From positions 61,879,127-61,943,126 of the forward strand of contig CP136061.1 of assembly GCA_032622095.1 (NCBI GenBank): a stretch of 64,000 nt of DNA. The letters run 5' to 3'. Below the pieces are notes generated by a model that saw only the letters and a program-made list of their open reading frames with translations, was not told where the DNA came from and did not search any database. A program made the position numbers and the translations under genes. Of this stretch, positions 45,700-57,299 are shown one piece after another; the first letter of the stretch is position 1, and each line of letters begins with the position of its first letter. This DNA comes from Siphonodentalium dalli (lineage: Eukaryota > Mollusca > Scaphopoda > Gadilida > Siphonodentaliidae).

Positions 45700-46470
45700 C
45701 CAATTAATATTACATTTATGACGAACAACATATTGATGATGGAAACATGAGTAGAATAGAAAAGGGGAAGAGGATCTAGCAGCAAGCGGATATCTGCTTT
45801 TGTTGAGCTATCTCCTCAGACAAGTAGAAAGATTGTATAAATAAAGAAAGCCCGAATGGCAAGTGGCCGAGTTCGAGAAACAATAGGTTTAAGAAATGAT
45901 GGTATATTAATATTATGATCTACAGACGAGTTTACATTATGAGTCGAAAGGATAAGTAAGCTTATGAATGTAATAAGGAGGGGGGTATATTCACGAGGAA
46001 TACGAGACAGAAAAGTAGAGCGAGATATAAAGAGTGTGTATATGAAAGAAAAGTCGGTACCACTGTTGTGAACATTTTGAAACTAACTTATGAAACGAAC
46101 TGTTTTAAAATGAGTCGTTTTGAAACTAAATATGAGTTGTTTTGAAACTAAATATGGAAAATAAATATGAAAACTCCATGGGATATCGGTGCTATGCCGT
46201 TGAATTGTTAGTGTATTGTTTGAAACGACCGCTTTTTTAAATAAAATATTCCGTAGCTCTGAATATTTCATTATTTATTTCAGATGATAGCAATGGTATG
46301 CCTTTAAGTAAGATCTTGGTATTTAAGAAAGTCGGGTCAATATTTGAGAATGAGTCAGACCTGAGTTGAATATATCTTGGACAGAACAATAGAAAGTGTT
46401 CTGCGTTTTCTACTTCCCCGCAAACACATTTGTCACAATCGCGTAAGTGGTTTTCACATATAGGTCACGA
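45700..46470 (-). pseudogene. LINE C-terminus and 3' region, minus strand
   Basis: From about 46470 down to 46232 the minus strand reads CENHLRDCDKCVCGEVENAE, HFLLFCPRYIQLRSDSFSNI and on to ATEYFI and a stop. Cys-x2-Cys-x-Cys-Gly...HFLLFCP is the cysteine-rich end of a non-LTR reverse-transcriptase ORF. The rest down to about 45700 is probably its 3' untranslated part. The 5' part is missing, typical of truncated LINE insertions. Confidence 0.6.
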
Positions 46471-46479
46471 TTTAGATTA

Positions 46480-46805
46480 CTACATTTGAGCCTTAGGGTG
46501 GATACACACATGCATGTAATCTCTGTAAATGTCGTGTATTTGTCGTTTTACATGGATCATACCGACCATGTAATATGTGTCCGCTGACAACCCAATCATT
46601 GCGGCTATGTTTGACCAGAGTGAGCCAAGCTCTGAACGTGCAGAGAGCCGTTGACTGAACGAAGTCGTCAGGCCGCTTAAAATAATTGTTCGCTCGATAA
46701 CCCAAATGTTGGACATTCTGTAAATCATTGTCAGTCTTCTCTTGATTTTTATACCAGTGATGGCCCCAGGATTTCCCCAACGCAGGGGGCTATGATCCCC
46801 AACAT
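46480..46805 (+). mobile_element. LINE 3'-end fragment, inverted copy of 47715-48020
   Basis: Roughly 90 percent identical by eye to the reverse complement of 47715-48020: GGGTGGATACACACATGCAT, ATCATTGCGGCTATGTTTGA, ATAACCCAAATGTTGGAC and GATGGCCCCAGGATTTCCCC in order. Since the other copy lies downstream of a LINE reading frame, this is its 3' untranslated end on the plus strand. Confidence 0.65.
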
Positions 46806-47714
46806 GGGGGGGGGTATATTATCCCGGAAACTACCGGACTGACCATTGCATATTTCCTCGACGGGTGGGGTGGGGACATTCAGCACCCTGAGTCCTGACA
46901 CCCCCCCCCCCCACACCAGTGAAGGCACTCCTGACTTATAAATATGGTTGTTGACAGTCATTTCTGTCGTGTCTGTTTGCTACGAGCGATTAATCTAATA
47001 TTCAGCAATTTATGCTATTCATATAATTATACGAACATAGTATTACAGCTTTAAATTTGAGAGTACAGAAGGGGAAAAGGGTTGTTTAGCTCTACGAGTT
47101 CCCAATCACGTCACCTTTCCTCTCTTGCGTTGTATATGCATACGCAAAATTTACAACTATGGAATATTTATGTTAAACATATTGTACATTCATGCCCAGA
47201 TAATCCCGGCTGATACATTCAACTAAATCCCTTAGTTATTCGAAGCTTTCGAGAACCAGCCCCCCTCCCCCAATCATGGATTATGGTAAAAAAAATATAT
47301 AACTCAAGCGTGTATATACAAGCTAAAATTGTGACAGTTAGGAAACTAACTGCTGTCAAGAAATTTCAGGCCAGTCATAAATTCTATCATGGATGCCGAA
47401 ATGAATAAATCCTGTCTGATATATGTTGCTGTTTTTCACGAGTTTTAATTTATTTCGAAAAGTGGATTTGAGTCCGTCGATTTTATACTTGTTTTGTTTC
47501 TCGTCATTTCAGGGTCATTCAAAATAAAACTAAAATGTGCAGAATTTGAAGGTCTTTTAGGGCGATTGTGATACACGAGTGTTTAATGTCATATTAACAA
47601 TCCGATATGGTGCTCCCATGCCTTGAATAACAGGCATTCGAAAATTAAGACAGACAATACCGGTTCGTTGAGATTCCTCGGATAGTTTCAGAGCGAGCTC
47701 ATGTGATAACATTC

Positions 47715-48600
47715 AATTGGGGATCATAGCCCCTGCGTTGGGGAAATCCTGGGGCCATCACTGGTATAAAAATCAAGAGAAGACTGACAATTATTTAAAC
47801 AGAAAGTCCAACATTTGGGTTATCGCGCGAACAATAATTTTAAGCGGCCTGACGACTTCGTTCAGTCAACGGCTCTCTACACGTTCAGACCTTGGCTCAC
47901 TGTGGTCAAACATGGCCGCAATGATTGCGCTGTCAACGGACACATATTACATGGTCTGTGTGATCCATGTAAAACGACAATTACACGAGATTACATGCAT
48001 GTGTGTATCCACCCTTAAGCGGGAATGCAATATTTGAGTATCGCGATTAAAACAATAATCAAAATTTTGGACTTTCAATGAATTTCTACGTTTTTCTATG
48101 TCCAGTCGTGACTTGAATATCTCTAAAGACTTTGCACTTTTAGTTTCGGGTGGTAAATCATTCCATCGGCGAGTAGCAGCTCGAGGAAGGTGTTCATATA
48201 TGCCGAGTAGTCAGCTTGTGGAGGTCTTAAATCTTTTCTCCTAAAATTATATCTCTGGGAACCCGGGGTATCGGTGTTAATCATGTTGTATAAATAGGAT
48301 GGTGATGATCTAACAAACATTTTGTAAAACTGATGTAGTTTAAATTTTTTTCTCCTTTCTGCTAATGTTTTCCCACCCAAGTTCAGATAGAAGGTCGCTA
48401 TTGTTAGTGCTATACGCGTGGCTCCTGACACAATCCTTGTTGCTTCAAATTGAATTTTTTCAAGTCGTGTGCTCACTTCACCTGTACAGTTGTCCCACAC
48501 TGGTGCAGCATATACTATGATTGGACGAATGTAAGAAAAATATATTTTTTGAAGGGTCTTTCTGTTCAGCGAAAATATATACGTTCAGACACTGGCAAGT
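47715..48600 (-). pseudogene. LINE reverse-transcriptase C-terminal region and 3' end
   Basis: The minus strand reads FSLNRKTLQKIYFSYIRPII, then VYAAPVWDNCTGEVSTRLEK, IQFEATRIVSGATRI and on to a frameshift near 48150, after which RWNDLPPETKSAKSLEIFKS follows. YIRPI..YA..VWDNCT..L..IQ..A.RI and the WN.LP.......S...FK block are classic C-terminal hallmarks of Jockey/CR1-type non-LTR elements. 47715-48010 is the 3' untranslated part. The frameshift and 5' truncation make it dead. Confidence 0.8.
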
Positions 48601-49114
48601 TTGTCAGGTATTATTTTTCAGGCATTTCGGTATATAAAGCTAAAATGTACCAGAAACCGAAGCCAAATGCTTAGAAAATGTATCTGTACCACAGCTAACT
48701 ATATTGGAAGCTAAAACTATGTATAGTTCCACTAGTAGCGATGCTATTGAAATTTGGCAGTAAATAGCATGTAATTATCTCGTAAGACTCAATCATAGAG
48801 GTATTTCAAGGCAATGTGTTAATAGCACCGTTGCACGTGGAACTATAGAAATGTTACTTCGCATGTCGTTAACTTTGGTAAATATGCAATTTATATGCGT
48901 GTTGTCGTTCATATTCTGGCACCATACGGATTTATATGAGCAAATGCCTGGAAAAAATGTCGTGCAAACTTGCCAGTGTGTGAACGTATCCTAATGGGCT
49001 CATGTGTCCGACCTAATTATTTTCCGGTATTTGAAGCGTACATACAGTGGCTTTATATATGGTGTAAAATCGGACAGACCCTCTTTATACCAAAGAGGCC
49101 CTCTTTATATTAAA

Positions 49115-49335
49115 TTAATAGGCATGGTGTGTTCCAACCTTAGGCTTGTTGACGGACGAGTGTAGCTCATTGTTGTCCGATGACATGTACTTGGTGGGCA
49201 GACGGACGAGTGTAGATCTCACACTAATATTTCCAATTATCGTTGCATCAGACATGATATATTTCCAACTGTTGAAAAGTTTGACCAAAGATGGGAGGTG
49301 GGTGAGACACCCGGACTCCCCATGCCGCCTTTCTC
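49115..49335. mobile_element. Degraded GGAAATTTCC (hAT-like) repeat fragment
   Basis: GTGTTCCAACCTTAGG, CATATTTCCAACTGTTGAAA and AGTTTGACCAAAGATGGGAG with GGTGAGACACCC match the terminal part of the full element at 38.8-40.4 kb. A small GACGGACGAGTGTAG duplication lies inside. Confidence 0.6.
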
Positions 49336-49527
49336 TTGGGGTCATAACAAAAGTATACCATGTTTAGACTTACCCTGCTCACCCATGCCATGAAAACATC
49401 GATATTGTATAGATTGTATCGGTCTCTCAGAGACAAAGATATTACTCCCTGTCAAAATGAAACACTCGGACAGATTTATGGAAACCCAGTGTTTTAATTT
49501 ACTCATAGATTGACATATATCATGTTA

Positions 49528-51461
49528 TTCAATCAAGTTTTCTTGACCAACCAGTATCCTAAGAATTGGAGTAAATCTATTTTAAGTTTAATCTATAAAA
49601 AGGGAGATCGAAACGATCCAAATAACTACAGAGCAATTGCAGTGAGTTCAGGAGAATAATATCATTGGGAACAACCAATTCGGATTTAGAAAGGGAAGAA
49701 GTACAATTCACAGCGCTTTTATTCTAAAAACGGTAAATGACAAATACAAGAAATTGAAAAAACCGATATACGTCGCATTCATTGATTTTAAGAAAGCTTT
49801 TGATACAGTTAACAGACCACGTTTGATGAAAAAACTGGAACAAATAGGTCTCTCTGGAAATATATACAACATAATTAAATCTATCTATGCACGAGTCAAG
49901 TGTCTACTTAACTAAAACAAACCAGGGACTGGGCCCTCCAAATTTGTCCTCGATTGGAGTAAGGCAGGAGTACATACTCTCACCAAATCTTTTTAATATT
50001 TACATTGAAGACATAAAAAAAACATTTTCAATGATTCATGTGACCCTATTCTGGTTCATGACCACAAACTTAATCATCTCTTATTTGCAGACGACCTGAC
50101 GATAATTTCAAACAGCCAAGTCGGCCTACAAAACTGCCTGAACGGTTTGAACACTTACACAAAGTCAAATGGGCTAACACTTAATATTGGAAAATAGAAA
50201 TGTCTCGTTTTCGGGAGCCATCTGCTACAATACAAACCGACGTTTAACTCCAATGGTGTTCAACTTGAAAATGTCAACGACTATACGTACTTAGGGATAA
50301 ATTTTTCGCACGAAGGGAAATTTGAAAATGCACAGAAACAACTTTGTGGGAAAGGTCAAAAGGCAATGTATGCTTTATTTAGTGCTTTCAAAGCAACGGT
50401 CTTTCCACCAATAAAAACGTTGATAAAGTTATTTGATAAACTTATTCTCCCAATAATATTATACGGCTGTGAAATATGGGGTTCAGAAATAACTCCGAGC
50501 AGAATATACCAAATACAAAACTAGTTCATACAAAATATTGCAAACGAATTTTGAATGTCGGAAAATTTACAACAAATCATGCAGACCGGAACTCGGTCGC
50601 TTCCCATGTTACATAGATGTGATTTACAGAATGGCTAATTATGCGATTAAAGCGTCGACTGAGTCAAAAAAAATTCTTCTGACTAAAGCGGTTTATGAAC
50701 AACAAATGCGCAAGGTCAAATCACTTTCCATATTTAAATCTCTCCAAAATATCGGACTGAACATTCAAACAGGTGGGAAGCTTTATCCCTCAAATATTGT
50801 AGACAAACTTAAAGCTTCCTTGAAATGTAAACATGAGAAAGAATTCAAACGTTCGATATTCGACGATGCTCGGAGAAACAGTGATAATAAACTAAGAACA
50901 TATCGACTATTTAAATCTGAATATGTCATAGAACCACACCTTTATGGTACTCATAACACGGAAGAATGCGTTTCGCAAAACTTAGAATTAGTGACCATCA
51001 ACTGTCCATTGAGAAAGGCCACCACCATCAACCGAAAATAGATGTAAATGATATGAAATGCATATATTGCCCTCCACTCCCAATAAAGGTTGAAAATGAA
51101 CTACATGTAATTATGGAATGTCCATTATACTCAGATTTAAGGGATAAATTATTTTTGCTAATGAAACAATATTGTGACAACTTCGATTCATTGGATGAAA
51201 ACGGTAAATTCATTAAAATTATGACAAACGAGAACAAAAACTGTGGAAAGATCTGCAACGTGATCCGTCAATACTTCGACAAGCGAACAATATGTTTACA
51301 AAATAAAAGTTCGTGATAATTCATATATACATTTCATGTTTTATACTCTTTTTGTACCATCACTCTTCATTTATATCATATAATCATTGTATGCATACTG
51401 CCTATGTTACGGGTGTTTCATGCATTAAAATTATCTTATCTTATCTTATCTTATCTGATAT
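49528..51461 (+). pseudogene. Non-LTR retrotransposon, RT domain to (TTATC)n tail
   Basis: Reverse-transcriptase blocks in order: YPKNWSKSILSLIYKKGDRN, NNYRAIAV, a deletion, NNQFGFRKGRSTIHSAFILK, VAFIDFKKAFDTVNR (catalytic Asp), LLFADDLTIISN (FADD box near 50085), then YTYLGINF and LPIILYGCEIWGSE. It ends with the cysteine/histidine block CIYCPPLPIKVENELHVIME plus CPLY, and CNVIRQYFDKR. Stops and frameshifts at about 49658, 49910, 50196 and 50522 show it is dead. It ends in TTATCTTATC repeats (51435-51460), as in CR1/L2-like elements. The 5' endonuclease is missing. Confidence 0.88.
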
Positions 51462-51693
51462 ATATTTCATGCCTTAAATGTCAAATAAGAGTTTAAAATC
51501 TACTTATTGACGTCTTGTAAAAGTTGGCTACAATATATTACATGTAAGTACCTATATAGTATCTATGCTCACCATTAAAGAGTCGTAATCTCAAAGCATA
51601 AACTTAAACATAGTTTTCTCATCTCGTTTGAACTCACATACCTATATGATGCATCTGAACGACGTTACTGAATTCACAATTTATCAATTCAGA

Positions 51694-52414
51694 TTCGCCA
51701 TCGGATGGCAAATAGCGATTCTACCGATGTGCGCTATTTGCCATCCGATGGTATTTTAAAGAAAAGAAAACATATCATAGCATCACAATACGCACTTATA
51801 ATGATGACACATACCGGCTTCCTGGTAATTAGGCCCAGTTGACCCTCGGTTGACCACCTACAGATATCCTGGGGGACGGCAAATAAGAAATCGACCAATT
51901 TTGAAGGAAATTTCGTATAGCTTGAGTATTTAGTGACACAAGCTGTCGCTATATGCCCACATAATCACCATTCCTACCCGCCTTACCGAAAACCCGGACC
52001 AGTTGACCCTCGGTTGACCACTTACAGATATCCTGGGGGGGGGGGGGGTGGCAAATAAGAAATCGACGGAAATTTCGTATAGTTTGAGTATTTAGTGCCA
52101 CCCCCCCCCCCCCAGGATATCTGTAGGTGGTCAACTGGTCCGGGTTTTCGGTAAGGCGGGTAGGAATGGTGATTATGTGGGCATATAGCGACAGCTTGTG
52201 TCACTAAATACTCACACTATACGAAATTTCCTTCAAAATTGGTCGATTTCTTATTTGCCATCCCCCCAACTGGGCCTAATTACCAGGAAGCCGATAGGAG
52301 TCATCATTATAAGGGCGTATTGTGATGCTATGATATGTTTTCTTTTCTTTAAAATACCATCGGATGGCAAATAGCGCATATGGGTAGAATCGCTATTTTC
52401 CATCCGATGGCGAA
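51694..52414. mobile_element. 720-base foldback element with poly-G centre
   Basis: Ends ATTCGCCATCGGATGGCAAA and CCATCCGATGGCGAAT are inverted, and almost the entire length pairs with itself: AATACGCACTTATAATGATG with ATCATTATAAGGGCGTATT, and TTCCTGGTAATTAGGCCCAG with CTGGGCCTAATTACCAGGAA. Each arm also has a shorter TTGCCATCCGATGG palindrome near its tip. The centre holds ATATCCTGGGGGG duplications. No target duplication is clear. Inserted between two LINE copies. Confidence 0.85.
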
Positions 52415-52689
52415 TAGACACTTCCCTTTAGACTTGACGGTCGCTGTAAGACTCTGGCAGCGATAGGAGAAACGGAAGATATTTTAACTATGGCCAATGC
52501 CATGGTTGGTATAATATAGTGATATGTTTGCCACGTGCAAAGAACTTCTGTTCAAGGTAGAACACTCGCATGTTCTTCCTTGGTTTGTATTTATAGGTAG
52601 ATGATTATGAGGCTATATGAGATGCATGCATTGGTGTGGTCTCCAAGTAATGTGTGCACCTGTTGTTTGCTCCTAACTGCCTGCGACTG

Positions 52690-53215
52690 TGGATAGAATG
52701 AATGCTACGACCAGGAATTGCAAGAGAGGTGTTCACTCGACTACGTGTTAGCAATAATATTTTAGCTATAGAAAAGGGTCGACACACGCAACCGAAAACG
52801 CCATTAAAAGACAGAATTTGCCACATGTGTGATGAACTTAAAGTTGAAACAGAAAAACATTTTATTATGGAATGCACTTGTTTAATATTGCTCAACATTA
52901 TAGCATATATTTCACAAACATGAGTGATTATGATAAGTTCATCTTTATAATAAAAAACAGGGACAAACAAATAATCAATTCCGTGTGCAACATGATCCGG
53001 TTATTCTTTTTCTAAAAAGGCAGAATGGCAATATGGGGAAATAAACGTTGAAAGGGGTATTAATTTATAATACTAAGGATTATTTATCGTGCATATGCCT
53101 ATTACATGTATTTTATTTTAATGTGTAACTTTTCACGTATTAACTGTTATTTGCAACTGCCTCCATTTGGTGTATTGATATAAATAATCTTATCTTATCT
53201 TATCTTATCTTATGT
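52690..53215 (+). pseudogene. LINE 3' fragment, second copy, with (TTATC)n tail
   Basis: LRVSNNILAIEKGRHTQPKT, then PLKDRICHMCDELKVETEKH and FIMECTC parallel LRISDHQLSIEKGHHHQPKI and CIYCPPLPIKVENELHVIME of the element at 49.5-51.5 kb. After a frameshift YDKFIFIIKNRDKQIINSVC and NMIRLFF parallel its C-terminus. The copy ends in the same TTATC run (53191-53212). Strongly 5' truncated. Confidence 0.82.
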
Positions 53216-53960
53216 TTATATATATATATTTATGTTGTCTAAAGGTCAAATTTTATGATTTATTAGATAATAAACTTGAATTGAATTGAATTGATTTGGG
53301 TCCTGCACTATAAACTCCTATACGTGTAAATTACAGGACGACAAACATGACAGTCAGCTGTTTATAACCATAGACAGCTTCTATTAAAGGGACCCACTGT
53401 GCTCACAGTGCGGTAAATGGGCAAAACATATAAGTTGTGAGAACACGACCAAAAAGGTGAGCATCCAGCAATAAATAAACTTTACTTTTATTCTCATTAT
53501 TGATAGTTTACCAATAACGAAGTTTCGCGTGTTGAAATCATGTATGTAACAAAACTGTTACAGGTGTGTGTTCGTCGCTAATCGTGTAGTAAGTTCAAAT
53601 ATATTAGTCTGAATATAATTTCAAAATATTTGTCCATGCTTTGAACTTTTCCAATCTTTACCGTAAATTTTGATTAAACTTCTGCATCTTATTTTTGAAC
53701 TGAATGGTAACAGTAATGATTACATGAACATGGTTTTGACATGCGAAATTTCATTATTGGTGTTATTTATAATGAAAAATAGAACAAAGTCAATTTATCG
53801 TTTCATGCATACGATATATATAATATATATATATTGCTGCCCCTAACATCAAAAGCATATATTTATATAACGGTAACTAAAGTATTTTGTTTTACGCGAG
53901 GAAGAAAATGCTGCAGGTTAAACATTTCTAAATTGACGCTGTTGGTGTTAGGGGCAGAAT
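53216..53960. other. No feature seen
   Basis: AT-rich sequence with a short TTGAATTGAATTGA run at 53276-53295. Nothing gene-like. Confidence 0.45.
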
Positions 53961-53984
53961 AATGGGATGGGCAACAAATTCGAT

Positions 53985-54760
53985 GAAGATGTTTTTGTAG
54001 CCGATGATACGAGGAGCTTGATGGTGTGGTTTAAACGTTCCAAAGTGGTGCCGTTTGAGTCAAGGGTGGAGGGGTACCAAAATTTATGAAAATAGTTTTG
54101 CCTCCGATTACATGTACCATCAAATTTTTATATAATCATCTCCATATTTCGAGGAATCTCATCGTGTGGTTTAAAGACGATAAATTGGTGTCGCTCGAAT
54201 CAGGAATGAGAGAGGGAAGCTCACCACAATTGATTTAAAAATAAATTTCGACGATTTCCACGAAACTTGTATATAATCTCCATGCATGCTACGAGAAATA
54301 TCATCCTGTGGGTTATAGACGCAATATTGGTGCCGTTCGAATCAGGATGGGGAATGGAGGGGTACCAAGTGATAAAAAGGTTTTTTTGTCTCAGATTTCT
54401 TTAAAATGTACATATAATCATGTCATTCGAATCAGGGATGAGGGAGGGAAGAGGCACCAAAAACTATAGTTTGTCGCGATTTCCACGAAACCTATATATA
54501 GTCATCTCCCTGATACGAGGAATATAATGGTATGGTTTAAAGATACCAAAGTGACCAAATACATCTCAGGGATGGGGAGTGGTACCAAACACAATTTGTC
54601 GCTGATGTTCACAAAACATATATGTCGTTATCTCCATGCATGCTATATACGAGAAATCTAATTGTGTGGAAAAAGATGATCAAGTGGCATCATATGGGAC
54701 AGGGATGTGGAGGGGAGGGTAGTGACATTGATTTTGTCGCTGATTTCTTCCAAATTTAAT
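53985..54760. repeat. Tandem repeat of about 135-140-bp units
   Basis: Five to six diverged units, each with an ATACGAGGAATCT-like start, GTGTGGTTTAAAGA, AATTGGTGCCGTTCGAATCA, GGGATG-GGGGAGGGGTACCA and a CGATTTCCACGAAAC end followed by TATATAATCATCTCC. Satellite-like block, no coding evidence. Confidence 0.75.
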
Positions 54761-54986
54761 TTAATTTAATTGGTGTGGTATCTAGAGTGGCACCATCCGG
54801 CCCCATATTCCATAATAAGTTATTTCGTCCACGATAAGTATTTTTATGCATCCATTGTGAACCAGGGACGTGAAAAATCAATCAATTACTGGGTTCGCTG
54901 AGAGGTTTAAAGAGTATAGGTCCCCTTAAATACAATACACATCGCATGGCTGGGATTGGCTGCGTTCGCTAAATAAAAAGGGCAAA

Positions 54987-55256
54987 TTAAATAGCATCAA
55001 CATATTTCCGGCGGTTCATGGTGAGCGAGCGATTAATATCTTCGTGGCATACATGCACCCGACCTTCGATTTGTCTGCTATACAGCTCGTCGGGTATCCG
55101 CAGGTGAAGTCGGTGGGGTTCCGTGAAGCGTCGGCTGGCATTAGATAAACTGGTTCTGTTGTCAAACGATATGCGAGTGTAGGCGGGCACGGAGCCAAAC
55201 AGTGGTGGTGGAGGAACAGCGAATACAGACGAATCTCCTGCTATTTTAAGAGCTGC
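54987..55256 (-). CDS. Weak candidate terminal exon on the minus strand
   Basis: After a possible AAGATAACAG acceptor, the minus strand is open for 89 codons to a TAA at 54987: AALKIAGDSSVFAVPPPPLF, GSVPAYTRISFDNRTSLSNA, SRRFTEPHRLHLRIPDELYS and so on to RRKYVDAI. The codon content and even composition look more like protein than the surroundings. A further open stretch at 55275-55450 (HCLRQERQLRHRDLFLERHN) lies upstream. No domain recognised and no complete gene; it may equally be a remnant of a mobile element. Confidence 0.28.
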   Translation of the reverse strand, partial: AALKIAGDSSVFAVPPPPLFGSVPAYTRISFDNRTSLSNASRRFTEPHRLHLRIPDELYSRQIEGRVHVCHEDINRSLTMNRRKYVDAI

Positions 55257-55548
55257 CTGTTATCTTGGAATGTAGACCATATTCAGTGAGAGATGATGGT
55301 TCCTGGCACTGCATGTACGCTCGCTCAGTCAATGCCGATGTTATGTTGTGACGCTCGAGGAACAAGTCGCGGTGACGCAGTTGTCGTTCTTGCCGCAGAC
55401 AGTGCACGAAGTTGTCAGCGTTGGGATATGTGCCACCTTGACTTGGGAGTCATCCTCATTGTGCTGCATGGATAATCCAGAGAAATTCGTATTTAATAAT
55501 GTAGTTTAGTTCTTGTCTGGATTTATAGGCCAAACTTAAATCTAGGCC

Positions 55549-56012
55549 TTAAAGGGAGACAGTGCGCCAATTTCAATAATTTCCCGGCAATAAGAACGAT
55601 CTAATATCTATAATATATAGCAAAATAAGTAATTTGAGTCGAAGATGTCTTCTGTAAATGTTCAGGTTACCTTAAAATCAAAGTTAATAATTTGACATAA
55701 ATTTAATTTGTGGCTCGAGTAATAAATTAAATTACGAATTTCGGTGTACAATACGTAATCAAATTAATTTAGGGAAGTGGATTGGGCAACACGGAGCGTG
55801 AACTCAAGCCACTCGCTGACTACATTTTCTTGAAAACTGTACAAACATTACTCGACGGCGATAGTTCTACTTTCGCATTCCGGCTAATCTGCTATCCGTA
55901 ACATTATTTCGTACTCAACAGACTTTTAAATAATGTAAATCTGGTTACCTTATTCCACAAAGCAGAGACTGTGCCAAATCAACAACAACATTTGAGTACA
56001 ATATCCCTTTAA
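55549..56012. mobile_element. TTAA-flanked element, family 3 copy 2
   Basis: 456 bases (55553-56008) between TTAA tetramers. Ends AGGGAGACAGTGCGCC and TGAGTACAATATCCCT match, in reverse, the element at 39551-40124, and inner words such as GTGGCTTGAGTTTT/AACTCAAGCCAC and GTCGAAGATGT correspond. Shorter than copy 1 by about 120 bases. Confidence 0.85.
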
Positions 56013-56374
56013 GAAAACAATATTTTGGCGAGGCTGCTCCTTTCGAACATCGAGATGAGTGTACAAACCTTCCATTCGTTCTCACTACATTCAGATTTTA
56101 CAGACGTGCATGACAAGCTTTATATTCAAACTGAATGACCATTTAAGCTGCTTGGCGAACTTGGAACGAACGAAAGAAAGTTAAATACATTTCTTTTTGG
56201 CTCCACAATAACACAATTTCTATGAAAACAGTGTTGGAAGAACGTTTGCATTATTATTATAAACATAAGGGGAAACGCGCGTCGTTGCAAGAACCTCAGT
56301 TAAATGGGCCTTAAAATACATATTTTCAATTGAAATAAAAAACATACATCACCGCTGAACACTGTAGTTCTCTA

Positions 56375-56640
56375 CGGGAGCTTCATGAATTAATGTTTGC
56401 GAAAACCCTGTGTCAATGCATTCTCTTATATATGCGAGTCGACCATAGGTCGCCTCGCATATATAAGAGAATGCATTGGCCTAACAAAATTTATATTATT
56501 TTTTATAATTGTTAAAGAATGTAAGAACAAAATGAAAAAAATATATATAAAAAATTGTTAAAGAATATAAGAAATAATGATAACAAAATGATAAACATTT
56601 ATAAAGAATATAAGAAAAAACATATCAAACAGTTATCACA
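56375..56640. mobile_element. Foldback element, copy E
   Basis: GGGAGCTTCATGAATTAATG, GCGAAAACCCTGTGTCAATG, a near-perfect palindrome at 56411-56480 and a tail of GTTAAAGAATGTAAGAA and AATGATAA words as in the complete element at 25.8 kb. The right end is truncated at the 40-bp minisatellite. Confidence 0.78.
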
Positions 56641-56662
56641 CTGGGCGAACGGCACCCAAACG

Positions 56663-56872
56663 AAACCAGAACCATGCATATAAAAACCCCGATCGTACAC
56701 AAGAAACCAGGACCATGCATATAAAAACCCCGACCGTACACAAGAAACCAGGACCATGCATATAAAAACCCCGATCGTACACAAGAAACCAGGGCCATGC
56801 ATATAAAAACTCCGATCGTACACAAGAAACCAGGACCATGCATATAAAAACCCGATCGCACACGAGAAACCA
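56663..56872. repeat. 40-bp minisatellite, about five copies
   Basis: Units contain ACCAGGACCATGCATATAAA, AACCCCGATC and GTACACAAGAA. Because 40 is not a multiple of three, all three minus-strand frames cycle through the same peptides (MHGPGFLCTIGVFIC-like), which is why overlapping ORFs appear. No gene. Confidence 0.92.
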
Positions 56873-57299
56873 GTGACTTTGTTCACCATGAATCTGATTT
56901 ATATTAACATTTGATCCGGGATTTTTGCAGAAAGGGATCCAGGCTTCCCTGGGAGCCGTTCGCCCTGTTCGTATGTCCCAGTTCTTGACAAAATGGAAAC
57001 AAACTATTTTGAAGTGACAGCTAGATGCTCACTGTTGACTCTGCTCACTGAATAGTATGTTATACTCCTGAATCTATTATGTATAATAGGGAAGATGTAA
57101 ACTATGCCATGAATCTCTATTGTTAGAGTATAGGGATTCATGAGTCATGACATGATCTACTTCAAGCCATAAAAGTATGACCGACTTCAAGCTGTGTTGC
57201 GTTCGTTGAACTATTCACTCATGAACGAGTTTCCCATTCAGTTCTAAGAGTGAACATGGAACGGTTTATTCTTTATATTTATATATGTAAGAAGACACA

